64,000 bases of DNA, taken from assembly GCA_963724435.1 (NCBI GenBank), contig CAVRUN010000005.1, forward strand, positions 620,001-684,000, given 5' to 3'. This document shows positions 1 through 7,698 of this stretch, in pieces. Under the pieces are notes generated by a model. It saw only the letters and a list, made by a program, of their open reading frames with translations. It ran no database searches and was not told the origin of the DNA. Within the stretch, counting starts at the first letter, position 1. The number at the start of each line of letters is the position of its first letter. The position numbers and the translations under genes are program-made. This DNA is from AP-15 sp963724435. Its GTDB lineage: Bacteria; Pseudomonadota; Alphaproteobacteria; ATCC43930; CGMCC-115725.

Positions 1-1
1 A

Positions 2-613
2 CGGATCGACGATGGCCGGCTTGGTGTCCCGACCCATGCCGAGACGGCGCAGGCGTCGCCGGCCGGACACTTTATGCCCGAGGGGTATTATTGGCGCGCC
101 GACCCGCAGGAGGCGCCAGCCGGGGCGATGACCGCAACCGGGGTCCATAATCTCGACGCTCTGATCTACTTGTTCGGCCGCATCGACGAGGTCTATTGCC
201 TTAGCCTGCACCGGTCGATGACGCGCCTCGAAGACACGACAAGTGTCCTGATGCGGCTCGAAAATGGCATCTCTGCAACCCTTTATTGCTCGCTCGTGAC
301 GGCGCCGACCTATCGGTTTGCCGTGTACGGCAGCAAGGGCCGCGCCGAGTTGCAAGGGCAGGACCCCGATTTCCGCTTCACCCCAGTACCGGAAGCGATG
401 CCCGCGGGCCGTCATCGTGCCGCAGCGCCCGAGGTGATCGAGTACGGCGCCTTCAATGCGTTGAAGGCCGAGCTCGAGGGTTTTGCCGCCGCGATCCGCG
501 GGGTGCGGCCCTATCCGATCACTGCCGACGAGATCGTCCACGGTGTTGCCGCGTTTGAGGCGATCGTCCAATCGGCGGCAACCGGTCAGCCGGTCAAAGT
601 CGGCCGCCGCTAG
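2..613 (+). CDS. Gfo/Idh/MocA family oxidoreductase, C-terminal part (5' end off window)
   Basis: The frame is open from base 2, so the gene begins upstream of the window and only about 203 residues are seen. The stretch GVHNLDALIYLFGRIDEV and the following beta-rich segment with VLMRLENG and FAVYGSKGRAEL are typical of the C-terminal substrate-binding / beta-sheet domain of Gfo/Idh/MocA dehydrogenases; the N-terminal Rossmann fold is outside the window. Members oxidise or reduce sugars, inositols and related compounds with NAD(P). The stop is 15 nt before the start of a D-2-hydroxyacid dehydrogenase, so the two are probably co-transcribed, which suggests a small catabolic operon. The substrate cannot be told from this fragment. 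Family call is firm, function is not. Confidence 0.8.
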   Translation, partial: RIDDGRLGVPTHAETAQASPAGHFMPEGYYWRADPQEAPAGAMTATGVHNLDALIYLFGRIDEVYCLSLHRSMTRLEDTTSVLMRLENGISATLYCSLVTAPTYRFAVYGSKGRAELQGQDPDFRFTPVPEAMPAGRHRAAAPEVIEYGAFNALKAELEGFAAAIRGVRPYPITADEIVHGVAAFEAIVQSAATGQPVKVGRR

Positions 614-628
614 TCCGAAGGAATCGAG

Positions 629-1636
629 ATGCCTGTCACGGTTATGTATCCCGAGGATCGCCAGATCCCGGACGAGAGCGTTGAGCGCGAAATCTTCGGC
701 CCCGAGGTGCAGATCATCCGTCGCACCAAAACCGCGCTCGCCGAACTCGACCCGGCCGATTGCGCCGAGGTCGACGGGCTGATGATCATGCGACATGCGG
801 TTTCGGCCGACGACATCGGACGGTTCCCGCGGTTGTGCGCGATCGTCCGCATGGGCGTGGGTTACGACAAAATCGACCGGCCGGCGGCCGCAGCGCGAAA
901 CATAATGGTCTGCAACGTACCGGATTACGGCACGACCGAGGTCGCAGATCATGCGATGGCGTTGGCATTGGCGCTGCGGCGGGGTGTGGTCTTCTATCAC
1001 GAGCGGATGCGGTCTGATCCGCCGGCGCCGTGGGGTGCGGTCAAAAACGACCTGATCCGCCGGCTCGGGGTGCAAAATTTCGGCATCGTCGGCCTCGGCC
1101 GGATCGGAACCGCGGTGGCGTTGCGTGCCCGCGCCTTCGGCTATCGCGTCAGCTTCTACGATCCCTATCTGCCGAATGGCGCCGAGTTGGCGCTTGGCGT
1201 CGGGCGTGCCGCGACATTGGAAGATCTGCTGCGCCAGACCGACACCTTGTCGGTCCACACACCACTGACGCGCGAGACGCGCTGCCTGCTCGGCTACGAA
1301 CAATTAGCGCTGCTCCCAAAGGGAGCAGTGGTCGTCAACACCGCGCGCGGGCCGATCATCGATGTCGACGCGTTGTTGGCCCTGTTACGCAACGGCCATC
1401 TCGCCGGGGCCGGTCTCGATGTGCTGCCTGTGGAGCCGCCGATCGACCCGCCAGCGATTCTGCGCGCCTATCGTGAGCGCGAGCCCGGGCTGGAAGGGCG
1501 GCTGATCATCACCCCGCACGCCGCCTGGTTTACCCCCCAATCGGAAGCGGATACCCGCCGGAAATCGGCCGAAACGATGCATGCGGCACTCCTAACCAAC
1601 CGCCCGCAGAACGTCATCACACCCGATATGTATTAG
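629..1636 (+). CDS. D-isomer-specific 2-hydroxyacid dehydrogenase (CtBP / phosphoglycerate dehydrogenase-like)
   Basis: A 335-residue NAD-dependent oxidoreductase of the D-2-hydroxyacid dehydrogenase family, which interconverts 2-oxoacids and D-2-hydroxyacids in the cytoplasm. The dinucleotide motif GLGRIG lies at residues 155-160. The three family catalytic residues are present: Arg240 in NTARGPIID, Glu269 in LPVEPP and His297 in ITPHAAW. There is no C-terminal ACT domain, so it is not a classical SerA. The spacing of the motifs and the DYGTTEVADHAMAL segment fit the CtBP-like subgroup. An AAGGA ribosome site sits before the ATG. It follows the Gfo/Idh/MocA gene by 15 nt and probably acts in the same pathway. 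Substrate unknown. Confidence 0.88.
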   Translation: MPVTVMYPEDRQIPDESVEREIFGPEVQIIRRTKTALAELDPADCAEVDGLMIMRHAVSADDIGRFPRLCAIVRMGVGYDKIDRPAAAARNIMVCNVPDYGTTEVADHAMALALALRRGVVFYHERMRSDPPAPWGAVKNDLIRRLGVQNFGIVGLGRIGTAVALRARAFGYRVSFYDPYLPNGAELALGVGRAATLEDLLRQTDTLSVHTPLTRETRCLLGYEQLALLPKGAVVVNTARGPIIDVDALLALLRNGHLAGAGLDVLPVEPPIDPPAILRAYREREPGLEGRLIITPHAAWFTPQSEADTRRKSAETMHAALLTNRPQNVITPDMY

Positions 1637-1746
1637 GTGTAGTGGCCAATTTCGATATCGCCTCAAATTGCTGAACTCAGCAAGACATTGCAAAGAATCC
1701 AGGCAATCTGGGCAAACGTGCAGTCCCAGTTGGACCTGATACCATC

Positions 1747-2052
1747 TTATTTCTTGGGTGTTGCCAAGGTGACGCCCTGCGCTTTCATCTGATCGACGAC
1801 CATTTTGGCCCCGGCGTCTCCGGCCGCAGCCAATTCGGCTGTCTTGCCGGCTAGTGTTTGCAGTTGCTGGCGCAGCTTGACTGCCTGCTCGATGCTGGGC
1901 TGCTGCGCTTCCAGCAATTCGGTAAGCGCACCGCGGTCGTGGATCGCCTGACCGGTCTCAAAAGCGATCAGCACGAACAGCGAAACAATGATCAGGATCA
2001 AAGGCAAGGATAATTCGGGCGAGGAGCCGCCGCCTCTCATCGAGAACGTCAT
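1747..2052 (-). CDS. Small single-pass membrane protein, function unknown
   Basis: A 101-residue protein with one strongly hydrophobic segment (about residues 16-30, LPLILIIVSLFVLIAF) followed by a hydrophilic, Gln/Ala/Leu-rich tail that looks helical, perhaps a coiled coil. Its ATG overlaps the stop of the upstream gene by 4 nt (ATGA), so the two are translationally coupled. I do not recognise a family. A short cytoplasmic N-terminus with an exported helical tail is the simplest topology. Because both proteins of the pair share the plan of one membrane helix plus helical tail, they may form a complex. Confidence 0.62.
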   Translation of the reverse strand: MTFSMRGGGSSPELSLPLILIIVSLFVLIAFETGQAIHDRGALTELLEAQQPSIEQAVKLRQQLQTLAGKTAELAAAGDAGAKMVVDQMKAQGVTLATPKK

Positions 2053-2381
2053 TGCTTTGTGCTCGCCGGCGAGGGTTTGGTGCCGGTTTCGGGCGCGGGG
2101 GCGGGTGCGCCGGTTTTGGGGTTTATCGTGATCCCGTTCTGCGCCAGTAGCTCGCGCAGCTTCTCGTCTTTTTCGCTGACAACTGCCGAGGCCAAGGTGC
2201 GGACCAGAATTTCATTCACCCTGCCAAATTGGATGCTCTGGTTGATAAATTGCTGGCGACGGTTGATCTCTGCCTGCACCGTGCGGTTCTGCTCGCTGAC
2301 GACAAGGTAGACGACCACCAGGATCAGCGTGATCCCGGATAATGCCAAAATAACTCGGTAAGCCCACCCGTCCGCCTGCAT
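2049..2381 (-). CDS. Small single-pass membrane protein, partner of the following gene
   Basis: The open frame extends upstream to 2630, but that extension overlaps the dioxygenase gene and reads across a strong terminator hairpin. The ATG at 2381 is therefore chosen; it is preceded by GGTTGGGGACA. The resulting 110-residue protein begins MQADGWAYRVILALSG, has one membrane helix at about residues 8-26, then a charged helical segment and a Pro/Ala/Thr-rich tail. No family recognised. It is coupled by ATGA overlap to the next small membrane gene. Downstream of the dioxygenase terminator, so likely a separate transcript or read-through. Confidence 0.58.
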   Translation of the reverse strand: MQADGWAYRVILALSGITLILVVVYLVVSEQNRTVQAEINRRQQFINQSIQFGRVNEILVRTLASAVVSEKDEKLRELLAQNGITINPKTGAPAPAPETGTKPSPASTKQ

Positions 2382-2431
2382 TGTCCCCAACCCGATCGCT
2401 TGCGCCGGTGCAAAAATAAAGCGCGCCGGAT

Positions 2432-2470
2432 AAAAAAAGCCTGTAGCCGGATTTGACCAGGCTACAGGCC
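2432..2470 (-). terminator. Rho-independent terminator of the dioxygenase gene
   Basis: On the minus strand GCCTGTAGCC (2469-2460) pairs perfectly with GGCTACAGGC (2448-2439) over 10 bp with an 11-nt loop, followed at once by seven T residues (2438-2432). It lies about 30 nt past the stop of the extradiol dioxygenase. This is a textbook intrinsic terminator. Confidence 0.92.
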
Positions 2471-2499
2471 TTCTCTCTTCTACTTGTGGTCGATGCCTA

Positions 2500-3444
2500 T
2501 CAGGGCGAGGCGTGACCCATAAAAATGGCAGGGATCGGCTGGCCCCATGGACCACCGGCGCCGGCGCCGCGCTCGAGCACATTGGGGGGAGTGTGGGCGT
2601 TGAGTACGTCGGTATCGGCCCAATGCTCATGCACCCGGCCCCATGGATCAGCCCAGTAATCGAACAATTGACTGCCGATCAGGTGGCGGCCGATGCCCCA
2701 CATGTGCTGATAGCCCTTTTTTTCGAGATGTTCGTGACCGGTCATGACGTCGTCGATATCGGCCGCTTCATAAGATAGATGGTTCAGCCCCTTCTTGTCG
2801 CCGCGGATGCAGAAGAAGGCGTGATGGTCGACATAGTCTTCGCCGCGGTCGAGCCGGTTGAACGAGCCGACGACATTCCTCTTCTCGCCGGCATAGAACT
2901 CGTCCGAGCACCGGAATCCGAGGGTCTCGCGATACCACCCCAGAGTCTTCTCGAAATTAGTCGTCATAATCACAAAGTGGCCAAAGCGCTTGATATGCGA
3001 CGGGCCGGGATCGACCCGGAACAATTCGCCCTTGCGCCGGTACTTTTCGTTACCCGAGTTGACCGCCGGTCGCTTGACCGGGATTGGGTCGAGCATTTCG
3101 AGACCATATACGACCTCGACCTGATAGCCGTCAGGGTCCGTCAGGCGCACCCGCTTGCCGCCGCCAGGCTCGTCGATATCCTCGATTTTTGAGGCGCCAT
3201 CAACGCGTGAGACACGGTCGAGATCTTCCATGCTGGCGGCGTGCACCGCGATCCCGACATAGCGCGGCTCGCCGAGTTCAGTGACGTGGATATGGTGCGG
3301 CGCATCGGTGCCGCGCATGTAAAGTGCATTTTTGGTGCGGTCGGCACGCACCATTCCAAAATCGGTCAGGAACTCTTCCTGCTTGTCGAGATCGGGCGAG
3401 CGCAGCCGCCCATAAGCGAGATCGTAGGCTTTCATAATCGGCAT
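2500..3444 (-). CDS. Extradiol ring-cleavage dioxygenase, VOC superfamily (catechol 2,3-dioxygenase-like)
   Basis: The start at 3444 is preceded by GGGAGG at good spacing, so the longer open frame to 3594 is not used; the protein is then 314 residues. It has two vicinal-oxygen-chelate domains, the N-terminal one at about 5-115 and the catalytic one at about 150-290. The expected Fe(II) ligands are visible as His156 (GHFVIM), His222 (NHLSYE) and Glu273 (VHEHWAD). Such enzymes open catecholic rings next to the hydroxyls during aromatic degradation. The signature YWADPWGRVHEHW fits the type I extradiol class. There is no other ring-degradation gene beside it, so the substrate is open. Ends in a strong terminator. 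Confidence 0.88.
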   Translation of the reverse strand: MPIMKAYDLAYGRLRSPDLDKQEEFLTDFGMVRADRTKNALYMRGTDAPHHIHVTELGEPRYVGIAVHAASMEDLDRVSRVDGASKIEDIDEPGGGKRVRLTDPDGYQVEVVYGLEMLDPIPVKRPAVNSGNEKYRRKGELFRVDPGPSHIKRFGHFVIMTTNFEKTLGWYRETLGFRCSDEFYAGEKRNVVGSFNRLDRGEDYVDHHAFFCIRGDKKGLNHLSYEAADIDDVMTGHEHLEKKGYQHMWGIGRHLIGSQLFDYWADPWGRVHEHWADTDVLNAHTPPNVLERGAGAGGPWGQPIPAIFMGHASP

Positions 3445-3859
3445 GACATCCTCCCAAAACGCACTTCGAGACGTTCTAATGTATTTCGCGGATGAGGGCG
3501 ACTTTTCGATTGAGCTGCAACGCGCCGTCAAATCCGGCCCGACCCGACCCGAACGAAACCACGCTGAGTGGTGCCGCGCAGAAGCCGGCCGCAAGCCAGA
3601 TCGAAAACTGTTGAGAGGTGGCCGTCGCTCGCCTATTTACCCCAGCCCGCCCTCTCATCCACGAGTATGTGACCAATGACGGGTCCGCTCGGCGCTTGTA
3701 AACCCGCGGGCTACGGCCCACATTATTAATGTCGGCTTCTTCATCGTTCGGCCTGCTCTTCCTCGCGCATCGAGCGCCGGACCTGCTCCCCGTTCAGTGT
3801 CGTTGTTTGACCCTGCCGCGTTTCAAGCGGCGGTGACCTCTTGCTTATGAAGGACGACA
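3445..3859. other. Divergent intergenic region between dioxygenase and first cspA
   Basis: 415 bp with no credible gene. It must carry the dioxygenase promoter on one side and the cspA promoter on the other. The last 80-100 bp before cspA contain GC-rich inverted stretches (for example CCGCGTTTCAAGCGG) that could form structure in the cspA leader. I could not assign a convincing -35/-10 pair. Confidence 0.4.
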
Positions 3860-4066
3860 ATGGCGATCGGAACCGTAAAGTGGTTCAATTCCCAAAAGGG
3901 CTACGGCTTTATCCAGCCCGAGGACGGGTCGAAAGACGTGTTTGTGCACATCTCGGCGGTCGAGCGCTCGGGGATGAGCAACTTGCAGGAAGGCCAGCGG
4001 ATCAGCTTCGAACTGGAACGTGGCAATCAAGGCAAGACCTCGGCGGTTAATTTGCAGGAAGCCTAA
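3860..4066 (+). CDS. cspA: Cold-shock protein (CspA family), copy 1
   Basis: A complete 68-residue cold-shock domain protein. The RNA-binding motifs RNP1 (KGYGFIQP) and RNP2 (VFVHIS) are both intact, as is the N-terminal MAIGTVKWFNSQ. These proteins bind single-stranded RNA and DNA, melt secondary structure and act as RNA chaperones, at low temperature or constitutively. An AAGGA site precedes the ATG. It is about 85 percent identical by eye to the second copy at 5527. Followed by a short hairpin with T residues and then rpsU. Chaperone, ribosomal protein and small paralogues are clustered here, consistent with a translation or cold-adaptation island. Confidence 0.95.
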   Translation: MAIGTVKWFNSQKGYGFIQPEDGSKDVFVHISAVERSGMSNLQEGQRISFELERGNQGKTSAVNLQEA

Positions 4067-4077
4067 CTCGGGGGTGA

Positions 4078-4104
4078 GGAAGCCCAATCGGTGCGGCTTC
4101 CTTT
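4078..4104 (+). terminator. Hairpin after cspA copy 1, possible terminator or attenuator
   Basis: GGAAGCC (4078-4084) pairs with GGCTTCC (4095-4101) around a 10-nt loop and is followed by TTT. The stem is short and the T-run brief, so it may only partly terminate between cspA and rpsU. Confidence 0.5.
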
Positions 4105-4146
4105 GCACAAGGCGAGCGCCGTAGGATAAATCAGAGGCTGCCGTCG

Positions 4147-4350
4147 ATGCAGGTCTTCGTTCGCAATAACGATATCAATGCCGCTCTCCGCGCCCTTAAG
4201 AAGAAAATGCAGCGCGAGGGCACATTTCGCGAGATGAAGCGGCGCCGGGCCTACGAAAAGCCTTCCGAACGCCGTGCCAGAGAAACGGCGGAATCGATCC
4301 GCCGCCACCGCAAGATGCTGCGCAAGCGACTTGAACGAGAAGGCTATTGA
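4147..4350 (+). CDS. rpsU: 30S ribosomal protein bS21
   Basis: A 67-residue basic protein with the bS21 pattern: MQVFVRNNDINAALRALKKK, then a long Arg/Lys-rich helix (FREMKRRRAYEKPSERR and RRHRKMLRKR). bS21 joins the small ribosomal subunit platform near the anti-Shine-Dalgarno end of 16S rRNA and influences initiation. GAGG lies nine bases before the ATG. Placement beside cold-shock genes is common in alphaproteobacteria and fits a role in adjusting translation. Length is normal. Confidence 0.95.
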   Translation: MQVFVRNNDINAALRALKKKMQREGTFREMKRRRAYEKPSERRARETAESIRRHRKMLRKRLEREGY

Positions 4351-4352
4351 GC

Positions 4353-4374
4353 GGCTGGTCGGCGCGGACCAGCC
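4353..4374 (+). terminator. Hairpin directly after rpsU
   Basis: GGCTGGTC (4353-4360) and GACCAGCC (4367-4374) form a perfect 8-bp stem with a 6-nt loop starting three bases past the rpsU stop. No T-run follows, so it may be an mRNA 3'-end stabiliser or a Rho-assisted terminator rather than a classical intrinsic one. Confidence 0.45.
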
Positions 4375-4594
4375 AACCGATATAGGGCGCTGCAGCTGGT
4401 GGGCGGCGGGCAATCGGAGGCGCCGATCACTACGCGAGCGGCACCGCAGGGAAAAACCGGGTGCCTGAAATCGCTGTCTGTCGGCCGGGCAGAGCAGGGT
4501 CAGCAAACAAGGTCCCGACGCATCAACGCGTGAAGGCGGCCCGCAGTCTCGGCCAATTCGCCTCGCGGGGCTTGCGTCCCAGGGAGAAGCGGGA

Positions 4595-4789
4595 ATGGCA
4601 GCACATAAATTTGTGGTCGGGCAGACGGTCCGCTTCTCTCCCGATCGACAGCAGCTCCATTCGGGCCAGGGCTGGTTCAAGATTATTCGCCTGCTACCCG
4701 AGGCCGCGAGCGTACTGCAATACCGAGTAAAGAGTGAGCTTGATGGTCATGAGCGCGTCGTCAGAGAAGACCAGCTTGCCCTATCGTGA
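4595..4789 (+). CDS. Small conserved protein, copy 1 (paralogue of the gene at 5818)
   Basis: A 64-residue protein starting MAAHKFVVGQTVRFSPD, with a good GGGAGA site before the ATG. It aligns over its full length with the protein at 5818-6012: both share HKF-VGQ-V-F-PD, then I-RLLP, QYRVK, DGHER and a C-terminal E-QL. The alternating hydrophobic pattern suggests a small beta barrel, perhaps SH3-like, but that is inference. No catalytic motif. Each copy lies downstream of a cspA, suggesting a conserved functional link to cold shock or RNA metabolism. Confidence 0.78.
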   Translation: MAAHKFVVGQTVRFSPDRQQLHSGQGWFKIIRLLPEAASVLQYRVKSELDGHERVVREDQLALS

Positions 4790-4804
4790 AAGGAGCCAAG
4801 TTCC

Positions 4805-5038
4805 GTGGCCACAGTTTTGCTAAAGGTTCAGCGCCCGCCGCCAGGGTCAGGTGAACACCGCTCGCCCGAAATTGTCAGGCCGCTGTTCCGGGGCACCGGT
4901 GACACGGATTATCTTTGCGGCAATTGCCAGGCCGTGATTGCCGCGAGCATGGGCCCGACACAGCGAGTCAACGTCGATGTCGCGACCTGTTCGGCTTGCG
5001 GGGCAGAAGTCGAGTTTCCGCTGAATATCAGAGGCTAG
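4805..5038 (+). CDS. Small zinc-ribbon-like protein
   Basis: 77 residues, GTG start with AAGGAG nine bases upstream and 15 nt after the previous gene, so likely in the same operon. Two Cys pairs, CGNC at about residue 38 and CSAC at about 62, are set as in a zinc ribbon with a beta segment between them (ASMGPTQRVNVDVAT). Such small proteins often bind RNA, DNA or a protein partner. I do not recognise a named family. The surrounding cspA and rpsU genes make a nucleic-acid role plausible but unproven. Confidence 0.72.
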   Translation: MATVLLKVQRPPPGSGEHRSPEIVRPLFRGTGDTDYLCGNCQAVIAASMGPTQRVNVDVATCSACGAEVEFPLNIRG

Positions 5039-5094
5039 CGATTGCGGACGTCCGCAGCGCGCTCGCTTTGACCCAATCGAGGGCATAAAGAACA

Positions 5095-5319
5095 ATGCTC
5101 CGGACACACCCTCACGCCCTGGCAACCTATCGCGTTGTTTCGTTAGAGGACGGATCATTTGGCGTCGAGGTCACCATTCCCGACACGAATCCGACCACGG
5201 TCAGCAAGTTTGCCAGCGAGGCCGACGCCGAGGCCTGGATCGCCGAACATCAGCGCCAAGTACACTCGCAAGCGTCATCGGGTGGCCGCTCTCGCACATG
5301 GCGCAATCGCACCCGCTAG
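5095..5319 (+). CDS. Small hypothetical protein
   Basis: 74 residues. The central part, YRVVSLEDGSFGVEVTIPDTNPTTVSKFASEADAEAWIAEHQRQV, looks like two or three beta strands followed by a helix, a plan seen in many small alphaproteobacterial proteins of unknown function. The C-terminus is Arg/Ser-rich. The ribosome site (GAGGG, 12 nt upstream) is weak. Same strand and tight packing with its neighbours support it being real. Confidence 0.6.
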   Translation: MLRTHPHALATYRVVSLEDGSFGVEVTIPDTNPTTVSKFASEADAEAWIAEHQRQVHSQASSGGRSRTWRNRTR

Positions 5320-5526
5320 AGACGCAGCTCCGGCGGCAAGCGTCCGACTTTGCCAAATAATCGATTGAACCTATTCGTTACAAACCCCATCTGACCAAGA
5401 TCGTGTTTCGACCAGGGCACGGCTCTCTGCGGCGCGCTCGCGGGCAAACCGAAAAGTGCTTCCCCAAATTGAAATGTGGTCTGTGCGGCGAAGGCGCCGC
5501 GCAGGATTTATTCTTGAGGAAGCGCG

Positions 5527-5733
5527 ATGACTATCGGCACCGTAAAGTGGTTTAATTCGCAAAAGGGCTATGGTTTTATTCAGCCGGAAGACGGCTCCAA
5601 GGACGTCTTCGTCCATATCTCCGCCGTCGAACGTTCGGGGCTCGGCCATCTGGTCGAGGGCCAGCGGATCAGCTATCAGCTCGAACGCGGCCAACAGGGC
5701 AAGATTTCGGCGGTCGATCTGCAAGGCGCGTAA
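5527..5733 (+). CDS. cspA: Cold-shock protein (CspA family), copy 2
   Basis: 68 residues, starting MTIGTVKWFNSQKGYGFIQP, with RNP1 and RNP2 intact. Differs from copy 1 mainly in the second half (GLGHLVEGQRISYQLERGQQGKISAVDLQGA). GAGGAAG precedes the ATG. Followed by a hairpin and then the second copy of the 64-residue protein, repeating the order seen at 3860-4789 without rpsU. Both copies look functional. Confidence 0.95.
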   Translation: MTIGTVKWFNSQKGYGFIQPEDGSKDVFVHISAVERSGLGHLVEGQRISYQLERGQQGKISAVDLQGA

Positions 5734-5767
5734 TTCAAACAGCCCAAAGCCCAACATAACTTAAAAG

Positions 5768-5800
5768 GAACGGGTGCAGCCGAGCCGGCATCGCCCGTTC
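5768..5800 (+). terminator. Hairpin between cspA copy 2 and the next small gene
   Basis: GAACGGG (5768-5774) can pair with CCCGTTC (5794-5800). There is no clear T-run, so it may be an attenuator or a processing signal within the transcript. It mirrors the hairpin after cspA copy 1. Confidence 0.35.
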
Positions 5801-5817
5801 TGCTTACGGAGGCCGAA

Positions 5818-6012
5818 ATGTCAGAGCATAAATTCCGCGTCGGCCAGGCTGTCGAATTCTTTCCCGATCCCGGCGTCGACCGCGCGAGCCGCGGCCGCTA
5901 CACGATCTTGCGGCTGCTCCCGCTCGAGGGCAGCACGCCGCAGTATCGGGTCAAAAACACCGCCGACGGGCATGAGCGCATGGCGCGGGAGACGCAACTG
6001 GGTTCGCGCTAA
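5818..6012 (+). CDS. Small conserved protein, copy 2 (paralogue of the gene at 4595)
   Basis: 64 residues, MSEHKFRVGQAVEFFPDPG at the start, preceded by GGAGG. Aligns end to end with the protein at 4595-4789 (shared HKF-VGQ, RLLP, QYRVK, DGHER, E-QL). The repeated cspA plus 64-residue gene order suggests a segmental duplication, or selection for co-expression. Function unknown; a small beta-barrel fold is a guess. Confidence 0.8.
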   Translation: MSEHKFRVGQAVEFFPDPGVDRASRGRYTILRLLPLEGSTPQYRVKNTADGHERMARETQLGSR

Positions 6013-6243
6013 TCCAGGCCCGGCCAATGCAGTGCCGCAGGCCGGCGCCGCAGACCGCGAGAGATGATCTTGGGGAATGCGTCTGACAAGATATAGGTTG
6101 AACCATCAAGGGATCTTGCCTGTTTCAACTCAATGTCATTGGTAATCCTTTAATACCCACGCCGAGAACAGCCGGATCCGGGGGCGAACAAAATCGTTTG
6201 GCTTCTGGATCTCGGCTGCACTCGTAATGACGAACGCTGCAGC

Positions 6244-7698
6244 TCAGCGAACCGCCAATTCCCAATCCAGATCCTCGATCGCCTCACGCTGATCGCCAGG
6301 CCGTGCCGCGCGACCGAGCTCGACCAAATGCGGCGCCAAAAGCTGCGTGGTTGCCCAATAACCGGCTCCGGTCGCAATCAGAGTCACGACGACTTTGATC
6401 CATTCCGCCGGGATCACGAACATGTAGGCAAGAAATCCGAGTGCAGTCCAAGCAACGGCAATCGGATTGACACCATTCCAGTACCAATAGGGTCCGTTGG
6501 GCTCAAATAGCGCCACGAGGTCGATTTTCATGCGCTTGACGAAAATATAATCGGCAATCAGCACGCCGGCGATTGGCGAGAAGACATTGCCCAACATGCC
6601 GACATAAGTCGTGTAACCAGTCACGACGCTCGGCGTTGCCGACAGTGCGATGCCCAGTGCGCTGATGATTACGGTCGTCCAGAAGCGCCCCAGCCGCTCG
6701 AAAATATTCGATAACGACAACCCGCCCGTGTAGAGGTTGAGGACATTGATCGTCCAATTGTCGAGCGCAATTACGGTTAGAAACAGCAGCAACGTGAAAT
6801 GGCCGACATTGAGCCCCGAGGCGACGGCGAACACATTGGCCGTTTTACCGAGGGTCGCGGAGGCTCCGTAGGCGCCCAGCAGCGCGGCAAAGCAGCCGCC
6901 GCCGACTTTACCGAGCAACGTCCCCAACCACATATCGGCGCGCGAGCGGGTGTAGCGGCAAAAATCGGCTGAATCGGTGACCATCGTCAGCGAACCGGCA
7001 GCGACCACATTCATCCAGGTTACGAACAAGAGCCATCCCGCCGCAGGCTTGCCGGCGTAGTGCAGGACCGCTGACGGTGCGAAATGCGGGTCATCATGCG
7101 TCCCCAGCAAAACGAGGATCATGCTGAGGATCACGATCTTGAATGGCAACGCCATCCGTGACAGGTGCTTTAGGGAATCGTATCCGATGATTGCCACCAC
7201 CGCCTGCAGAACTGCGAAGACAACGCTGACCATGATCAGCGAATGTGATGTCCCGGTCCAGCGGTCGAGGATGGCAACGACGGCGAGCGAGCCCGCAACG
7301 GTCTGATAGGCAAACCAATAGGTCGAGGCGATCGTTCGCAGGAAGGACGGGACCCATTTGGCGCCGCGCACGCCATAGGCCATGCGGGTCGAGACCTGGC
7401 CCGGAAGGCCGAAATCGACGCCGACTGTCGCCATGATCGTGTAGGCGATCGTCGCCAGCAGCACGCCCGAGGTGATGGCCCCGACAGCGCCGAGAAACGA
7501 CAATCCCGAAACCACCGCCAGACCGCCGACCAGCATCGAGCCAGGATTGAGAGCAAATCCGAAGATGATCGAAAATATATCGAACCAGCGGACCGTCTTG
7601 AGCTCGTCCGGGACTGGTTCGATGCCGAACTGCTCGACACCTTTGGGCTGATGATAGCGTCGTCGCAACTTTTCCTGAAGTTCGATGACCGAGTGCAT
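6244..7698 (-). CDS. NCS1 family nucleobase/allantoin-type permease
   Basis: A 484-residue integral membrane protein with about twelve hydrophobic segments, matching the nucleobase:cation symporter-1 family (cytosine, purine, uracil, hydantoin or allantoin uptake driven by a cation). Family features include the N-terminal WFDIFSIIFGFALNPGS, the TDSADFCRYTRS loop, and DNWTINVLNLYTGGLS with GVLIADYIFVKR. AGGAG stands before the ATG at 7698. No catabolic gene adjoins it, so the substrate is not set by context. An IS remnant lies just upstream, at 7882. Confidence 0.9.
   Translation of the reverse strand: MHSVIELQEKLRRRYHQPKGVEQFGIEPVPDELKTVRWFDIFSIIFGFALNPGSMLVGGLAVVSGLSFLGAVGAITSGVLLATIAYTIMATVGVDFGLPGQVSTRMAYGVRGAKWVPSFLRTIASTYWFAYQTVAGSLAVVAILDRWTGTSHSLIMVSVVFAVLQAVVAIIGYDSLKHLSRMALPFKIVILSMILVLLGTHDDPHFAPSAVLHYAGKPAAGWLLFVTWMNVVAAGSLTMVTDSADFCRYTRSRADMWLGTLLGKVGGGCFAALLGAYGASATLGKTANVFAVASGLNVGHFTLLLFLTVIALDNWTINVLNLYTGGLSLSNIFERLGRFWTTVIISALGIALSATPSVVTGYTTYVGMLGNVFSPIAGVLIADYIFVKRMKIDLVALFEPNGPYWYWNGVNPIAVAWTALGFLAYMFVIPAEWIKVVVTLIATGAGYWATTQLLAPHLVELGRAARPGDQREAIEDLDWELAVR

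Noticed and set aside
2382..2630. Longer 193-residue form of the small membrane protein
   Set aside because: It would start inside the dioxygenase gene and read across its terminator; the ATG at 2381 has a better site and a normal membrane-protein start.
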